NCBI RefSeq assembly: GCF_001747105.1
Contig: NZ_MDGQ01000005.1
Coordinates: 1,116,001-1,180,000, forward strand
From: Roseivirga misakiensis
GTDB taxonomy: Bacteria; Bacteroidota; Bacteroidia; Cytophagales; Cyclobacteriaceae
Length of the DNA: 64,000 nt
Direction of reading: 5' to 3'
The stretch's first letter is position 1. Every line of letters starts with the position of its first letter. The translations under genes and the position numbers were made by a program. The notes under the pieces were generated by a model. The model did no database searches and had not been told where the DNA came from. It saw only the letters and a list, made by a program, of their open reading frames with translations. Shown here piece after piece: positions 1-9,694 of this stretch.

Positions 1-80
1 AGGACTGGGGTTAGTGGAGCCTGTTTCGTTGAATTCATATGGTTTAATAAGCCGACTCGATAAGTGTATGCCCTATCAAG

Positions 81-704
81 TTAAGACTTTATAAATGGTA
101 TGGATGGGTAAAACACCCTTTTCCTTTTGTTGATTCTGATTGAATTGAACAGAATCATAATAATGTTGATGACATTGAGTGATAACAGCGCCATAAGAAA
201 AAACCTAAGGCCATTCTTTATGCTGCCTGATACTAAGTTTGGGCTAACTGTATCGCTCTCCTGAATACTGTCAAAGGCATATGTCATGATGATCACTTGG
301 GCGATAAAGCAAAGAAAGAGTAGGAGGGTTAAGGTAAATTGGAAGTTGAGTACGCGCCTGCCAAGTTCTCTTACCCCTTGTACTTTATCCTTTTTCTGTA
401 GCCAAAATATTAGTGGCAACAGAATGCCTAAAACGGGAAAAAATAGGCCTGCAAGAGCAGATATATTTAGACTGGCTAAATAGCCATTGTTTTCTTCATA
501 GGTCCAGTCAGAAAACTCTTCAGGCGATACATCAAAAGCACTAGCCAATTTCCTGAGGGTATCGCCTCGGGGGATAGTTTCTCCCTTCTCAATACGTTGA
601 ATTGTTCTTAAGTTTAGCCCAGAATTTTCGGCTAGTAGTTCTTGTGAAAAACCTTTACGTTTTCTTAGCTCAATGATCTTGTGCATTAATACTTCGTTGC
701 TCAT
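81..704 (-). CDS. XRE-family HTH regulator fused to a membrane domain
   Basis: The 207-aa protein begins with a helix-turn-helix of the Cro/CI (XRE) type at about residues 8-62, with the segments FSQELLAENSGLNLRTIQRI and LRKLASAFDVSPEEF. After a short linker come three hydrophobic segments (about 75-100, 122-145 and 168-190) like the DUF4870-type membrane domain. The likely role is a membrane-tethered DNA-binding regulator; the signal it senses cannot be read from the sequence. The ATG start at 704 is unambiguous. A paralogue with the same layout lies at 41463-41996. The 80 bases between its stop and the window edge show nothing I can assign. Architecture is clear, function is inferred. Confidence 0.8.
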   Translation of the reverse strand: MSNEVLMHKIIELRKRKGFSQELLAENSGLNLRTIQRIEKGETIPRGDTLRKLASAFDVSPEEFSDWTYEENNGYLASLNISALAGLFFPVLGILLPLIFWLQKKDKVQGVRELGRRVLNFQFTLTLLLFLCFIAQVIIMTYAFDSIQESDTVSPNLVSGSIKNGLRFFLMALLSLNVINIIMILFNSIRINKRKRVFYPSIPFIKS

Positions 705-929
705 GTCTTAATAGTTTAATCTAATTATTGAAATAAAGTTCAGTAAGACCGGGTCGAATGGTTGCGGCACTAGCACGACTTTGTTACGGCATTCTTGTCA
801 ATGGCCTAAAACAGCCGATAATTGATGTTTTTTCAGTCACCTTTTGTTGATTTTTTTTATCTGTCTCAAAATGTCGATTAATGAAAGAGTCTTATTCGAT
901 TCAAGACAAAAGGCTAACTTCGCGATTCC

Positions 930-1541
930 ATGCATGAACTAAACCTGATTTATGGAGTCGATCTAATCGGAACATTCGTGTTTTCGGTAAGTGGTTGGCT
1001 ATTGGCCTCTAAAAAGAAGCTCGATTTTTTCGGCGCTTCAGTAATTGCATTTATTACTGCTGTGGGCGGTGGAACATTAAGGGACTTGCTTATTGGAAGT
1101 CAGCCTGTGGGGTGGATGAGAGACGAAAACTATCTGGTCGCGATCCTAGTAGGAATTTTTTCTGGTATGTTGTTCAAGAAGGTTTTTGAACGCCTCCGGA
1201 AAACCATGTTTCTCTTTGATTCTATTGGTATAGGCCTTTTTACCATTTTAGGGATTCAAAAGGCCTTAGCCTTTGAGTTATCACCTATTATCGCGTTGAT
1301 TATGGGGACAATTTCGGCAGTTTTTGGTGGCGTATTGAGAGATACGCTGGTCAATGAAATACCATTGGTTTTTAGAAAAGAAATCTACGCCACAGTCTGT
1401 TTAGTAGGAGGTGGTCTGTATCTCTTATTAGGACTAACAACCCTATCTCCTGCGTTTCAAATGATTATTACTATTGTATTTATTATAGCCGTCAGAATTT
1501 TTGTGGTCGTTAAAAACCTGTCTTTACCCTCAATTAAATAG
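930..1541 (+). CDS. Trimeric intracellular cation (TRIC) channel family membrane protein
   Basis: This 203-aa protein is almost entirely hydrophobic, with about seven predicted membrane segments. It carries two internally repeated glycine-rich signatures, AVGGGTLRDLL (about residues 45-55) and AVFGGVLRDTL (about 132-142). Two such GGxxRD repeats define the YicG/YadS (UPF0126) family, now grouped with TRIC channels, and the length matches. Prokaryotic TRIC proteins form trimeric potassium-permeable channels in the inner membrane; the physiological role in this organism is unknown. The gene is monocistronic and converges on the acyl-CoA ligase, with 4 bp between the stop codons. Confidence 0.88.
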   Translation: MHELNLIYGVDLIGTFVFSVSGWLLASKKKLDFFGASVIAFITAVGGGTLRDLLIGSQPVGWMRDENYLVAILVGIFSGMLFKKVFERLRKTMFLFDSIGIGLFTILGIQKALAFELSPIIALIMGTISAVFGGVLRDTLVNEIPLVFRKEIYATVCLVGGGLYLLLGLTTLSPAFQMIITIVFIIAVRIFVVVKNLSLPSIK

Positions 1542-1545
1542 GAGG

Positions 1546-3189
1546 CTATTCTCTAAACACGTCTTCTTTCGCATCGAACCACTCAGCATACATGCCCATA
1601 TGAATGGCTTCTACTCTATTTCTTTTTACTTTCAAAGTAGGTGTAAGTAAGCCATTGTCAACCGTCCAGTCTTCTTTCATAATAACGCTTTTGGCGATTC
1701 TCTCATATTTCTCTAAAGAAGGATTTAGCTTTTTCACGGTTTCAGAAATAGATTGCTTTAGCTCATCTTCAGACAATTGCTTTCCTAATTCTGAGAGTAC
1801 CACAAGCGCTATCGGCTGAGGGATGCCCGTACCCACGACACAAATTTGATCAATGTTTAAGTTTTTTAAGAGTTCTAATTCAATTGGTGCAGGGCTGATG
1901 TATTTCCCTTTATCTGTTTTGAACTGGTCCTTGATTCTGCCGGTGATCGATAAGAATCCGTCATGGTCGAACTCCCCGATATCACCAGTTTTTAGAAAAC
2001 CATCTTCGGTAAACATTTCGGCAGTTTTCTCAGGCTCTTTGTAGTAGCCTTTCATGAGGCAGTTGCTCTGGATTAAAATTTCTCCCTCTTCTGATAATTT
2101 GGAAGTAACCCCAGGCAGTGGCCGACCTACTGTGCCGTATTTATTGGCGTTTGGTAAGTTAAAATGAGACAGTATGCAATCCTCCGTCATACCATAAGCT
2201 TGGCAAATCTCTATATCAAGTTTGGCAAACCATTTTTGTAAACTGATGGCTATCGGCGCAGCACCAGAAAAGTTTGAGGTAGAGGCGGATAAGCCTAATT
2301 TCTGTCTGATTTTCTTTTTTATAATTCCCCCGATTATCGGTAGGCCGATCAAGCGGTCGAGTTTTTTCTGTGGCATTTTCTCCAAGAGCTTTTCTTGGAA
2401 TTTTTGCCATATTCTAGGAACGCCAAAGAAGGTATCAGGCTGCACAGAGGCTAGGTCTTCACCGAAAGTATCGAGTGACTCGGGGAAACTCACATTGGCG
2501 CCTCTATAAATAGCCGACATTTCGATACCAGCCCTTTCTGCGATGTGCGTCATCGGTAGATAAGAAAAGTACTTTGGCTGCTCTGGCATTAGTATTGTTG
2601 AAATTGCCGTATTGATGAGCTGATTAAACGCTCCTACAGTGTGCATTACACCTTTAGGGTTGCCAGTAGTTCCGGAGGTGTACATAATGGTCATCAACTC
2701 TTCGTGAACTTGAGTTGGGTTTCCTTCGAAAGGGGCGTTGCTTTTCACTAAGTCTTCCCAGCTGAATCGTTCATTAATGTCGTAAAGTGAAACACCAATG
2801 ATCGGTATATCCGGAATACCTGATTTTTGTTGACCATAATCATCCAGTTTACCTACTATGATCGCTTTGGATTCGCTATGGATTAAGATTTCATTGATCG
2901 ACTCGGCTCCGATGGATGGGTAGATCGGTATAGAGATGCACTCCGCCATCATAATGGCCAAGTCAGACATGATCCAGTGCGCGCAATTCTTTGATAGCAA
3001 GGCAATATGATCGCCTTTTTTGAAGCCCATTTCTTTTAGGGCACTTACAACTTTTCTTATTTCCTGATCGGCTTGTCGAAAAGTGTATTCTTTGAAGGTT
3101 CTGTTAATAGGCTGTCTAAGGAACGTTTTCTCTGGGGTTGTTTTTACCCAATAGTCAAACGCCTCCAGTGGAGTGTTGAATTTCGGCAT
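1546..3189 (-). CDS. Long-chain fatty-acid-CoA ligase (AMP-binding, FadD15-like)
   Basis: The 547-aa protein activates a fatty acid with ATP and CoA through an acyl-adenylate. The P-loop-like signature YTSGTTGNPKG sits at residues 170-180, AYGMTE at about 335, and the TGD plus GRIKDQFKTDKGKYISP block that links the two lobes at about 400-430. A lysine-rich C-terminal lobe (TLKVKRNR) is present, so the enzyme looks intact. It most resembles the long-chain (FadD15/FACL) class rather than acetyl-CoA synthetase because of its KGKYISP linker. No signal peptide is seen; it probably acts at the cytoplasmic face of the inner membrane. It appears monocistronic. Substrate chain length is inferred from family only. 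Confidence 0.9.
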   Translation of the reverse strand: MPKFNTPLEAFDYWVKTTPEKTFLRQPINRTFKEYTFRQADQEIRKVVSALKEMGFKKGDHIALLSKNCAHWIMSDLAIMMAECISIPIYPSIGAESINEILIHSESKAIIVGKLDDYGQQKSGIPDIPIIGVSLYDINERFSWEDLVKSNAPFEGNPTQVHEELMTIMYTSGTTGNPKGVMHTVGAFNQLINTAISTILMPEQPKYFSYLPMTHIAERAGIEMSAIYRGANVSFPESLDTFGEDLASVQPDTFFGVPRIWQKFQEKLLEKMPQKKLDRLIGLPIIGGIIKKKIRQKLGLSASTSNFSGAAPIAISLQKWFAKLDIEICQAYGMTEDCILSHFNLPNANKYGTVGRPLPGVTSKLSEEGEILIQSNCLMKGYYKEPEKTAEMFTEDGFLKTGDIGEFDHDGFLSITGRIKDQFKTDKGKYISPAPIELELLKNLNIDQICVVGTGIPQPIALVVLSELGKQLSEDELKQSISETVKKLNPSLEKYERIAKSVIMKEDWTVDNGLLTPTLKVKRNRVEAIHMGMYAEWFDAKEDVFRE

Positions 3190-3253
3190 TACAAGAATTG
3201 AATTTGGCTAGTAGAAATATAAGCAAAAAACTACGGATGCAATGCCGAAGGGC

Positions 3254-4255
3254 TTAGAAAACCCAGCTAATTCTAAAGTTCATGTCAAAGTTGACACCTA
3301 ACCTATTGCTCGGTCTGTTAGAGTCATATCGAACCATGAACCAGTCATCTTCGCTGAAAAACTCATAGTTTGGATTTACGCCAAGCACCCTAGTTTCTCT
3401 ATACCGCAAACCAATACCGAAAAAGGCATCGAGAACTAGCCTGTCCGAGAGGTAGTGTTCTATCCCAATTCTAGGTGTGATGGAAAAGAATCTCTTTTCA
3501 ACGGGTAAAATTTCATCAATTATATCATTCGAAAAATCATCGTCATCGAAATTTTCAGGAACTGAGAAACTAAACTCAGCATCGTGGTCTTTTCTAAGAA
3601 ATTCTAAGCTGAGCGAGGAGTAGATTCGAGATTTTTCTTCATTTCTGAAATAGAATTTAGGATTAAGCTCCACTCGAAATCCAGATGCATTTCTAGCAAA
3701 TTCATTATTAGCACTCAGCATATGCCTGTAGTTTGCTTGTAGTGCAAAATTCTGCCCTAATAGTCGTTGATAACCAACTTCTATACCAGGGTGGTAAAAG
3801 CCAACTAACGCCGTCGGAGTGATTGAAATCTGATTTTTAAGTTTCAGGCGCTCCTCACTCATAGGAAAATAGGGCAGATAGCTCACCTGGTTCTCAGATA
3901 AGTCGAGATAAATTCTATTGGGATAAATGAGTTTGTCTTTAGAAATTTCATCTACCACAAAGCCGATTCCATAAGTCCATGCATTGGCCCAATAATAGGT
4001 TGGAGTCTTAGTTTCTATTGATAAGGTTTGAATCTCTCCGTTTTTTAGGACGCCAAGATCGAATGGTCGTTTTCTGAGTACACTAAAATTGATGGTTTCA
4101 CCTTTTGGTGCATTCAACGTGTCATTCTGAACGATCAATTTCGTTTCTTGATTTGCCCTAAGTTTAATGTTTTGATTGGGCTTATTGATGATTGTTGCAC
4201 AAGAGGAGCATATCACTGCCAATAGAACGAAAAGGAGTAGCTTATTGTATTTCAT
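3254..4255 (-). CDS. Outer-membrane-associated lipoprotein of unknown function
   Basis: The reading frame allows a start at 4276, but the ATG at 4255 places a normal lipoprotein signal at the N-terminus (MKYNKLLLFVLLAVICSSC, lipid-attachment Cys at residue 19) and is preferred. The first 130 residues of the mature part are of unknown type and include NKPNQNIKLRANQET. From about residue 145 to the end, alternating aromatic/polar strands (GFYHPGIEVGYQRLLGQNF, YRHMLSANNEF) and a terminal phenylalanine (RISWVF) suggest a small beta-barrel. This is inference from pattern; no named family is recognised. It is flanked by gaps on both sides and is probably transcribed alone. Confidence 0.7.
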   Translation of the reverse strand: MKYNKLLLFVLLAVICSSCATIINKPNQNIKLRANQETKLIVQNDTLNAPKGETINFSVLRKRPFDLGVLKNGEIQTLSIETKTPTYYWANAWTYGIGFVVDEISKDKLIYPNRIYLDLSENQVSYLPYFPMSEERLKLKNQISITPTALVGFYHPGIEVGYQRLLGQNFALQANYRHMLSANNEFARNASGFRVELNPKFYFRNEEKSRIYSSLSLEFLRKDHDAEFSFSVPENFDDDDFSNDIIDEILPVEKRFFSITPRIGIEHYLSDRLVLDAFFGIGLRYRETRVLGVNPNYEFFSEDDWFMVRYDSNRPSNRLGVNFDMNFRISWVF

Positions 4256-4444
4256 GTTAACTTGGTTGTGCAACATCGTTGCAATTTATTAGTGTAAACA
4301 TGAATTTCTAAACTTTAGTATGAAGTTAACAATAACTTAATCTTGAGCCCTTAATGGGTATTGCTCAACAATTTAGTGACCAAGTTGATCGGATCAATCT
4401 ATTTCTAGTAAACCTTTTGTTTGAGCTCATTTGTTGGCAAAGCA

Positions 4445-4479
4445 TATTAAAAAAGCCCACCCTTAATGGGGTGAGCTTT
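4445..4479 (-). terminator. Rho-independent terminator of groESL
   Basis: An 11-bp stem (arms 4452-4462 and 4469-4479, one G-U pair on the minus strand, six-base loop) is followed on the minus strand by a T-rich run. It lies 26 bp beyond the groL stop, so it ends the groES-groL transcript. Confidence 0.85.
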
Positions 4480-4505
4480 AAATTATTTATAGTTGGGTGA
4501 TGTTA

Positions 4506-6173
<1,668 letters not shown>

Positions 6174-6458
6174 TTAAGAATTGATGATTGCAAAAAGGTC
6201 AGACTCCTTCATGATAAGGTAGTCGTTTCCTTCAACAGAAAGTTCTGTACCAGCATACTTTCCATATAAAACAGTGTCACCAACTTTTACAGTCATTGGT
6301 TCGTCTTTTTTACCACTTCCTGCGGCTACTACGATTCCTCTTTGCGGTTTTTCTTTAGCAGTGTCAGGAATGATGATCCCCGAAGCAGTTTTTTCTTCAG
6401 CAGCGGCAGGTTCGATAAGAACTCTGTCTGCTAGTGGAGTAATGTTTACTTGTGACAT
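6174..6458 (-). CDS. groES: Co-chaperonin GroES (10 kDa, Cpn10)
   Basis: This 94-aa protein caps the GroEL ring. The N-terminal strand [10 protein letters not shown], the mobile-loop region [19 protein letters not shown] and the conserved [12 protein letters not shown] block are all present. It is the first gene of the groES-groL operon. About 90-125 bp upstream are three copies of the heptamer ACTGACA (minus strand), annotated separately. No CIRCE/HrcA operator is visible in the 230-bp leader. Confidence 0.97.
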   Translation of the reverse strand: MSQVNITPLADRVLIEPAAAEEKTASGIIIPDTAKEKPQRGIVVAAGSGKKDEPMTVKVGDTVLYGKYAGTELSVEGNDYLIMKESDLFAIINS

Positions 6459-6543
6459 TTTTACTTATGATTTAAGGTTTTGATTAATCAAAATACTGAT
6501 GGCTCATTAACAGTTTACGTGCCAAATCGTTTTCAGGAATTTT

Positions 6544-6583
6544 TGTCAGTCATTGCGTTTGTTATGTCAGTCTCTCTGTCAGT
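6544..6583 (-). promoter_or_regulatory. Triple ACTGACA heptamer upstream of groES
   Basis: Three exact copies of ACTGACA on the minus strand (plus-strand positions 6544-6550, 6565-6571, 6577-6583) lie 86-125 bp before the groES ATG. Start-to-start spacings are 21 and 12 bp, close to two turns and one turn of the helix. A partial fourth copy lies at 6618-6624. A direct-repeat operator for heat-shock control is an inference. Confidence 0.45.
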
Positions 6584-6634
6584 TTTTCTCGATTTCTTGG
6601 TTTAAAACTGAGCAAATTGTCAGGTGAAGACCAT

Positions 6635-6667
6635 AAAAAAAGCCTCCTGGTTTGTCAGGAGGCTTTT
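6635..6667 (-). terminator. Rho-independent terminator of the miaB-secG operon
   Basis: A perfect 11-bp stem (arms 6639-6649 and 6656-6666, six-base loop) is followed on the minus strand by seven T residues. It lies 22 bp beyond the secG stop and upstream of the groES control region, so it insulates groESL from the secG operon. Confidence 0.88.
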
Positions 6668-6688
6668 GTAAAAGCTTTCTTTGACTGC

Positions 6689-7042
6689 TTACTTAGCGGT
6701 GTCTTCTGGTACAGGTGTTAAACCTGTTTGTGTTGTGTCAGCAATCGTTGGAACTGGTGTTGGCAAAGACTGCTGTGCTGCGTCAATATTTGGATTAGAC
6801 TGAGCTCTAGAACCATCTTTTAATGCCATACTAGAAGCAAGGCTTAATACAATTAGAACGATCACAAAAATCCATGTGGTTTTCTCCAACAAGTCGCCAG
6901 TTTTCTTGACACCTATGATTTGTTGAGCGCCGCCTCCGCCAAACTGGCTAGATAGGCCTCCACCTTTTGAATTTTGCATTAATACGATCAATACCAGTAA
7001 AACTGCTACTATGATCGCGAGTATTATGAATAACTGAAACAT
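6689..7042 (-). CDS. secG: Preprotein translocase subunit SecG
   Basis: The 117-aa protein is the small membrane subunit of the SecYEG channel. It has two hydrophobic segments (about 3-20 and 55-73) separated by the SecG signature MQNSKGGGLSSQFGGGGAQ, and then TGDLLEKTTW. The C-terminal 40 residues form a Pro/Thr-rich tail typical of Bacteroidota SecG. It is the last gene of the operon, beginning 1 bp after the preceding stop codon. Confidence 0.93.
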   Translation of the reverse strand: MFQLFIILAIIVAVLLVLIVLMQNSKGGGLSSQFGGGGAQQIIGVKKTGDLLEKTTWIFVIVLIVLSLASSMALKDGSRAQSNPNIDAAQQSLPTPVPTIADTTQTGLTPVPEDTAK

Positions 7043-7043
7043 T

Positions 7044-7862
7044 CTATTTAGTCTTTATCTCCTCAATTTGGGCTGCAAAGTAAGCGCTTTTTTCAGGAAA
7101 CTTCAAACGAAGGTTTTCATAAATGTTAATCGCTCTTTTTAGCTTCCCTTGCTTGAGCATCAATTTTGCCAAAGTTTCCGTTTCAAAGTGATCTACTCCT
7201 TTAATTACTTTGCTAGCCAGATCTTCTTGACTTTTATAAACTTCGTTGTGATGCATCTTTTGTCGTTCTAATTGTGGTTCATTTTTGATGAACTTCTCAA
7301 TAATCTCGACTTGGCTTGTTTTATTTTTGGGCGGGGAGGTGGTTGGCGCTTTTGCTTTTGGTTTTTCCTCTTCCTCAATAGCAGTTCCTGCCAATAGCGC
7401 TTCAATTCTTCTTTTAGCAGCTCTAATTTCTTCTAAGTCCTTTGAAGTATCCTCTGAATTGTTGTCGCCTTCGGAATCATTTTCAGCTTTCAAGCTGGAT
7501 TGATCCTCTTGTTTCTCAACAATCTCTTGCGTTACCTGCTGTATTGCTTCTGGTGTGCTTGCTTTTTCTTCTTTTACCGATTCAGCTGGCTCAGGTTTTG
7601 GAGGTGCTTCTTCTTTCTCGGGAAATACATAGTCACCTTCAATAATAGACTTTAAATGAGAACGGTTAGCGGAGTAAATGGCTGCTTTTTTTATAAAAGC
7701 TTCTGTTTTCGGATGCTCACGATCTTTCAATGCCTTGGCGATCACTACGTACAAGCTTTGAAAATAGGGGTATTTCTTACGGTATTCATTTAGCGCCCTA
7801 ATGTCAGCGTCTGTGACTTGGGAAGGGTCTAATAATAAGGTGCTAAATCGTTCGCGATCCAC
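7044..7862 (-). CDS. TPR-like cytoplasmic protein of the lptE-secG operon
   Basis: This 272-aa protein starts at a GTG (no in-frame ATG nearby). The N-terminus has helices with the segment YRKKYPYFQSLYVVIAKAL. The middle (about 85-190) is low-complexity, rich in Glu, Lys and Pro, and likely disordered. The C-terminal 50 residues look like one or two TPR-type helix pairs (TLAKLMLKQGKLKRAINIYE). No signal peptide is present. Members sit between lptE and secG in many Bacteroidota genomes, but no function is known to me. It is 36 bp after lptE and 1 bp before secG, so it is co-transcribed. Confidence 0.8.
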   Translation of the reverse strand: MDRERFSTLLLDPSQVTDADIRALNEYRKKYPYFQSLYVVIAKALKDREHPKTEAFIKKAAIYSANRSHLKSIIEGDYVFPEKEEAPPKPEPAESVKEEKASTPEAIQQVTQEIVEKQEDQSSLKAENDSEGDNNSEDTSKDLEEIRAAKRRIEALLAGTAIEEEEKPKAKAPTTSPPKNKTSQVEIIEKFIKNEPQLERQKMHHNEVYKSQEDLASKVIKGVDHFETETLAKLMLKQGKLKRAINIYENLRLKFPEKSAYFAAQIEEIKTK

Positions 7863-7898
7863 TTTTAAAAATTAAGTGCGTCTAAATTATGAGTTAAA

Positions 7899-8426
7899 TT
7901 ACCACTGGGCAACCGAGGCTTGAAAAATATCGAAGTAGAGTTGCTCAAAAATTTCATCGACCAATTCATCTTCTACAGCATTTAATGTGGTAGATGACGG
8001 GTCATAATCAGCAAAAAATGCGAATGACTGCTCGATGTTGGCTTTTTCGTCTTTTGTATTGGTGAAAACCAATTGAACACTTATCGTCAGACGCATGAGG
8101 CCTGTACCGTCGGCCTGGTTGCTGTTCCCTGACGAGCTGATTGCCTGAGGTCTTACTGTGTAGTTGGCTATTTGGCCATCAAATTGTAAATCACCTTGAC
8201 GCTGAACCAATTCTAGTTTGGTTCTTCTCTGAAAATATTCCTTTAAACCTTCCGTAAAGGTGTTACTGAGGTTTGGTGGTCCACCACCAGATTCATTAAT
8301 GAAGTTGGAAATGGATAATGTCTTCGTTTGGGTATAATCGATTGATGCTCCGTCGAGTGAGTAAATACCACATGCTGTCAATGAGGTGAGGAGCATTAAA
8401 AGGATCGCAAGCTTAATCGATTTCAT
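7899..8426 (-). CDS. lptE: LptE family LPS-assembly lipoprotein
   Basis: The 175-aa protein has a lipoprotein signal (LLTSLTAC, Cys at residue 19) followed by GIYSLDGASID and the segments TLSISNF and FTEGLKEYFQRRTKLELV. This arrangement is typical of the Bacteroidota LptE family, in which LptE plugs the LptD barrel and helps insert lipopolysaccharide into the outer membrane. The start overlaps the end of the sigma54-activator gene by 14 bp, showing translational coupling. The family assignment rests on pattern and gene context. Confidence 0.85.
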   Translation of the reverse strand: MKSIKLAILLMLLTSLTACGIYSLDGASIDYTQTKTLSISNFINESGGGPPNLSNTFTEGLKEYFQRRTKLELVQRQGDLQFDGQIANYTVRPQAISSSGNSNQADGTGLMRLTISVQLVFTNTKDEKANIEQSFAFFADYDPSSTTLNAVEDELVDEIFEQLYFDIFQASVAQW

Positions 8427-9681
8427 ATTGCTTAATCTTTCTGTAAAGTGTACGTTCAGAGATCCCCAAATCTTGTGCCGCGTATTTCCTTTTGTTGTTG
8501 TTTTTTCGCAACGCTTTGATAATCAGTTCTTTTTCCTTTTCCTCTATCGATAAAGATTCGTCTTCTTCATGTACTATATCGTGTACATTATCATAGCTAT
8601 AGTCATCCGAGTCGGTAGTGGTGGGTTGGATATAGATCGGTTCCGTAAAATCATTTTTTGTGATTTCCTCTGGAATCAGCTTTTCCTCATCTAAATTTCT
8701 AAAAAGATTGGGGTTTTCATTGATCGCGTCTTTGTCGATCGCCCCTGTCTCAAGCATATCATGAACTAACTTCTTCAGGTCGTTCATATCTTTCTTCATA
8801 TCGAAAAGCACCTTGTAAAGAAGGTCTCTTTCGTTTAAGTTTTCAGAATTTTCACCTTGTCCACCTTTGTAGAGGGCTGGTAGACTAGAATTATTTTGCG
8901 GAAGATACTTTGTCAATGTATCGGCACTAATGATTCTGTCTAATTCTAAGGCAGATATTTGCTCTACGAGGTTCTTTAATTGTCTAATGTTTCCAGGAAA
9001 ACGGTATCGAATGAGGATTTCCTTTGCCTGATCGTCCAACTTCACGCTTTCTACCCGATATTTTTCCGCAAAATCCGAGGCAAACTTTCTAAATAGTAAA
9101 TCAATATCCTGACCTCTTTCCCTTAGTGGTGGCACAAAAATCGGGACAGTACTCAAGCGATAATAAAGGTCTTCTCTGAATTTGCCTCGCTCTACAGCCT
9201 CCGATAAATTCACGTTAGTCGCGGCGACTACGCGAACATCAGTTTTTAAGACTTTTGAAGAACCAACTTTGATGAATTCACCATTTTCAAGCACTCTTAA
9301 GAGTCGTGCTTGTGTCTGAACTGGCATCTCACCAATTTCATCCAAGAAAATGGTTCCACCATTCGTGTCTTCAAAATATCCTTTTCTAGCCTCGTAAGCG
9401 CCTGTAAATGAGCCTTTTTCGTGGCCGAATAGTTCTGAGTCGATCGTGCCCTCTGGAATAGCTCCACAGTTAATGGCAATAAATTTACCGTGCTTTCTTG
9501 GACTCAGTTGGTGAATGATTTTAGAAAATGACTCTTTTCCACTTCCACTTTCACCCGTGATTAAAACTGTCATGTCAGTAGGGGCCACCTGTGCGGCTAC
9601 CTGTATGGCATGGTTCAGTTTTTGGCTGGTGCCAATTATCCCGAAACGTTGTTTTATGCTTAATAATTCGTTGTTATTCAA
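8413..9681 (-). CDS. Sigma54-dependent transcriptional activator without receiver domain
   Basis: The 422-aa protein consists of an AAA+ sigma54-interaction domain, a linker and a C-terminal Fis-type helix-turn-helix (YAAQDLGISERTLYRKIKQY). Walker A is GESGSGKE (residues 43-50), Walker B IFLDEIGEM (111-119), and the sigma54-contact loop is GSFTGA (90-95) instead of the usual GAFTGA. There is no N-terminal receiver or GAF domain, so the input is unknown. Translation probably starts at a TTG preceded by AAAGG, because no ATG lies near. It sits 13 bp after miaB and overlaps lptE, which ties envelope biogenesis genes to a sigma54 activator. Confidence 0.9.
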   Translation of the reverse strand: MNNNELLSIKQRFGIIGTSQKLNHAIQVAAQVAPTDMTVLITGESGSGKESFSKIIHQLSPRKHGKFIAINCGAIPEGTIDSELFGHEKGSFTGAYEARKGYFEDTNGGTIFLDEIGEMPVQTQARLLRVLENGEFIKVGSSKVLKTDVRVVAATNVNLSEAVERGKFREDLYYRLSTVPIFVPPLRERGQDIDLLFRKFASDFAEKYRVESVKLDDQAKEILIRYRFPGNIRQLKNLVEQISALELDRIISADTLTKYLPQNNSSLPALYKGGQGENSENLNERDLLYKVLFDMKKDMNDLKKLVHDMLETGAIDKDAINENPNLFRNLDEEKLIPEEITKNDFTEPIYIQPTTTDSDDYSYDNVHDIVHEEDESLSIEEKEKELIIKALRKNNNKRKYAAQDLGISERTLYRKIKQYEID

Positions 9682-9694
9682 ACCTTTGTGTTTT

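Noticed and set aside
81-704. Phage repressor and remnant prophage at the left edge
   Set aside because: The HTH protein has a membrane domain and a distant paralogue elsewhere, and no phage genes are near.
6459-6688. CIRCE (HrcA) operator or sigma54 promoter before groES
   Set aside because: No TTAGCACTC inverted repeat is present. The minus-strand TTGGCACG near 6518-6527 lacks the GC at the -12 position (GT instead).
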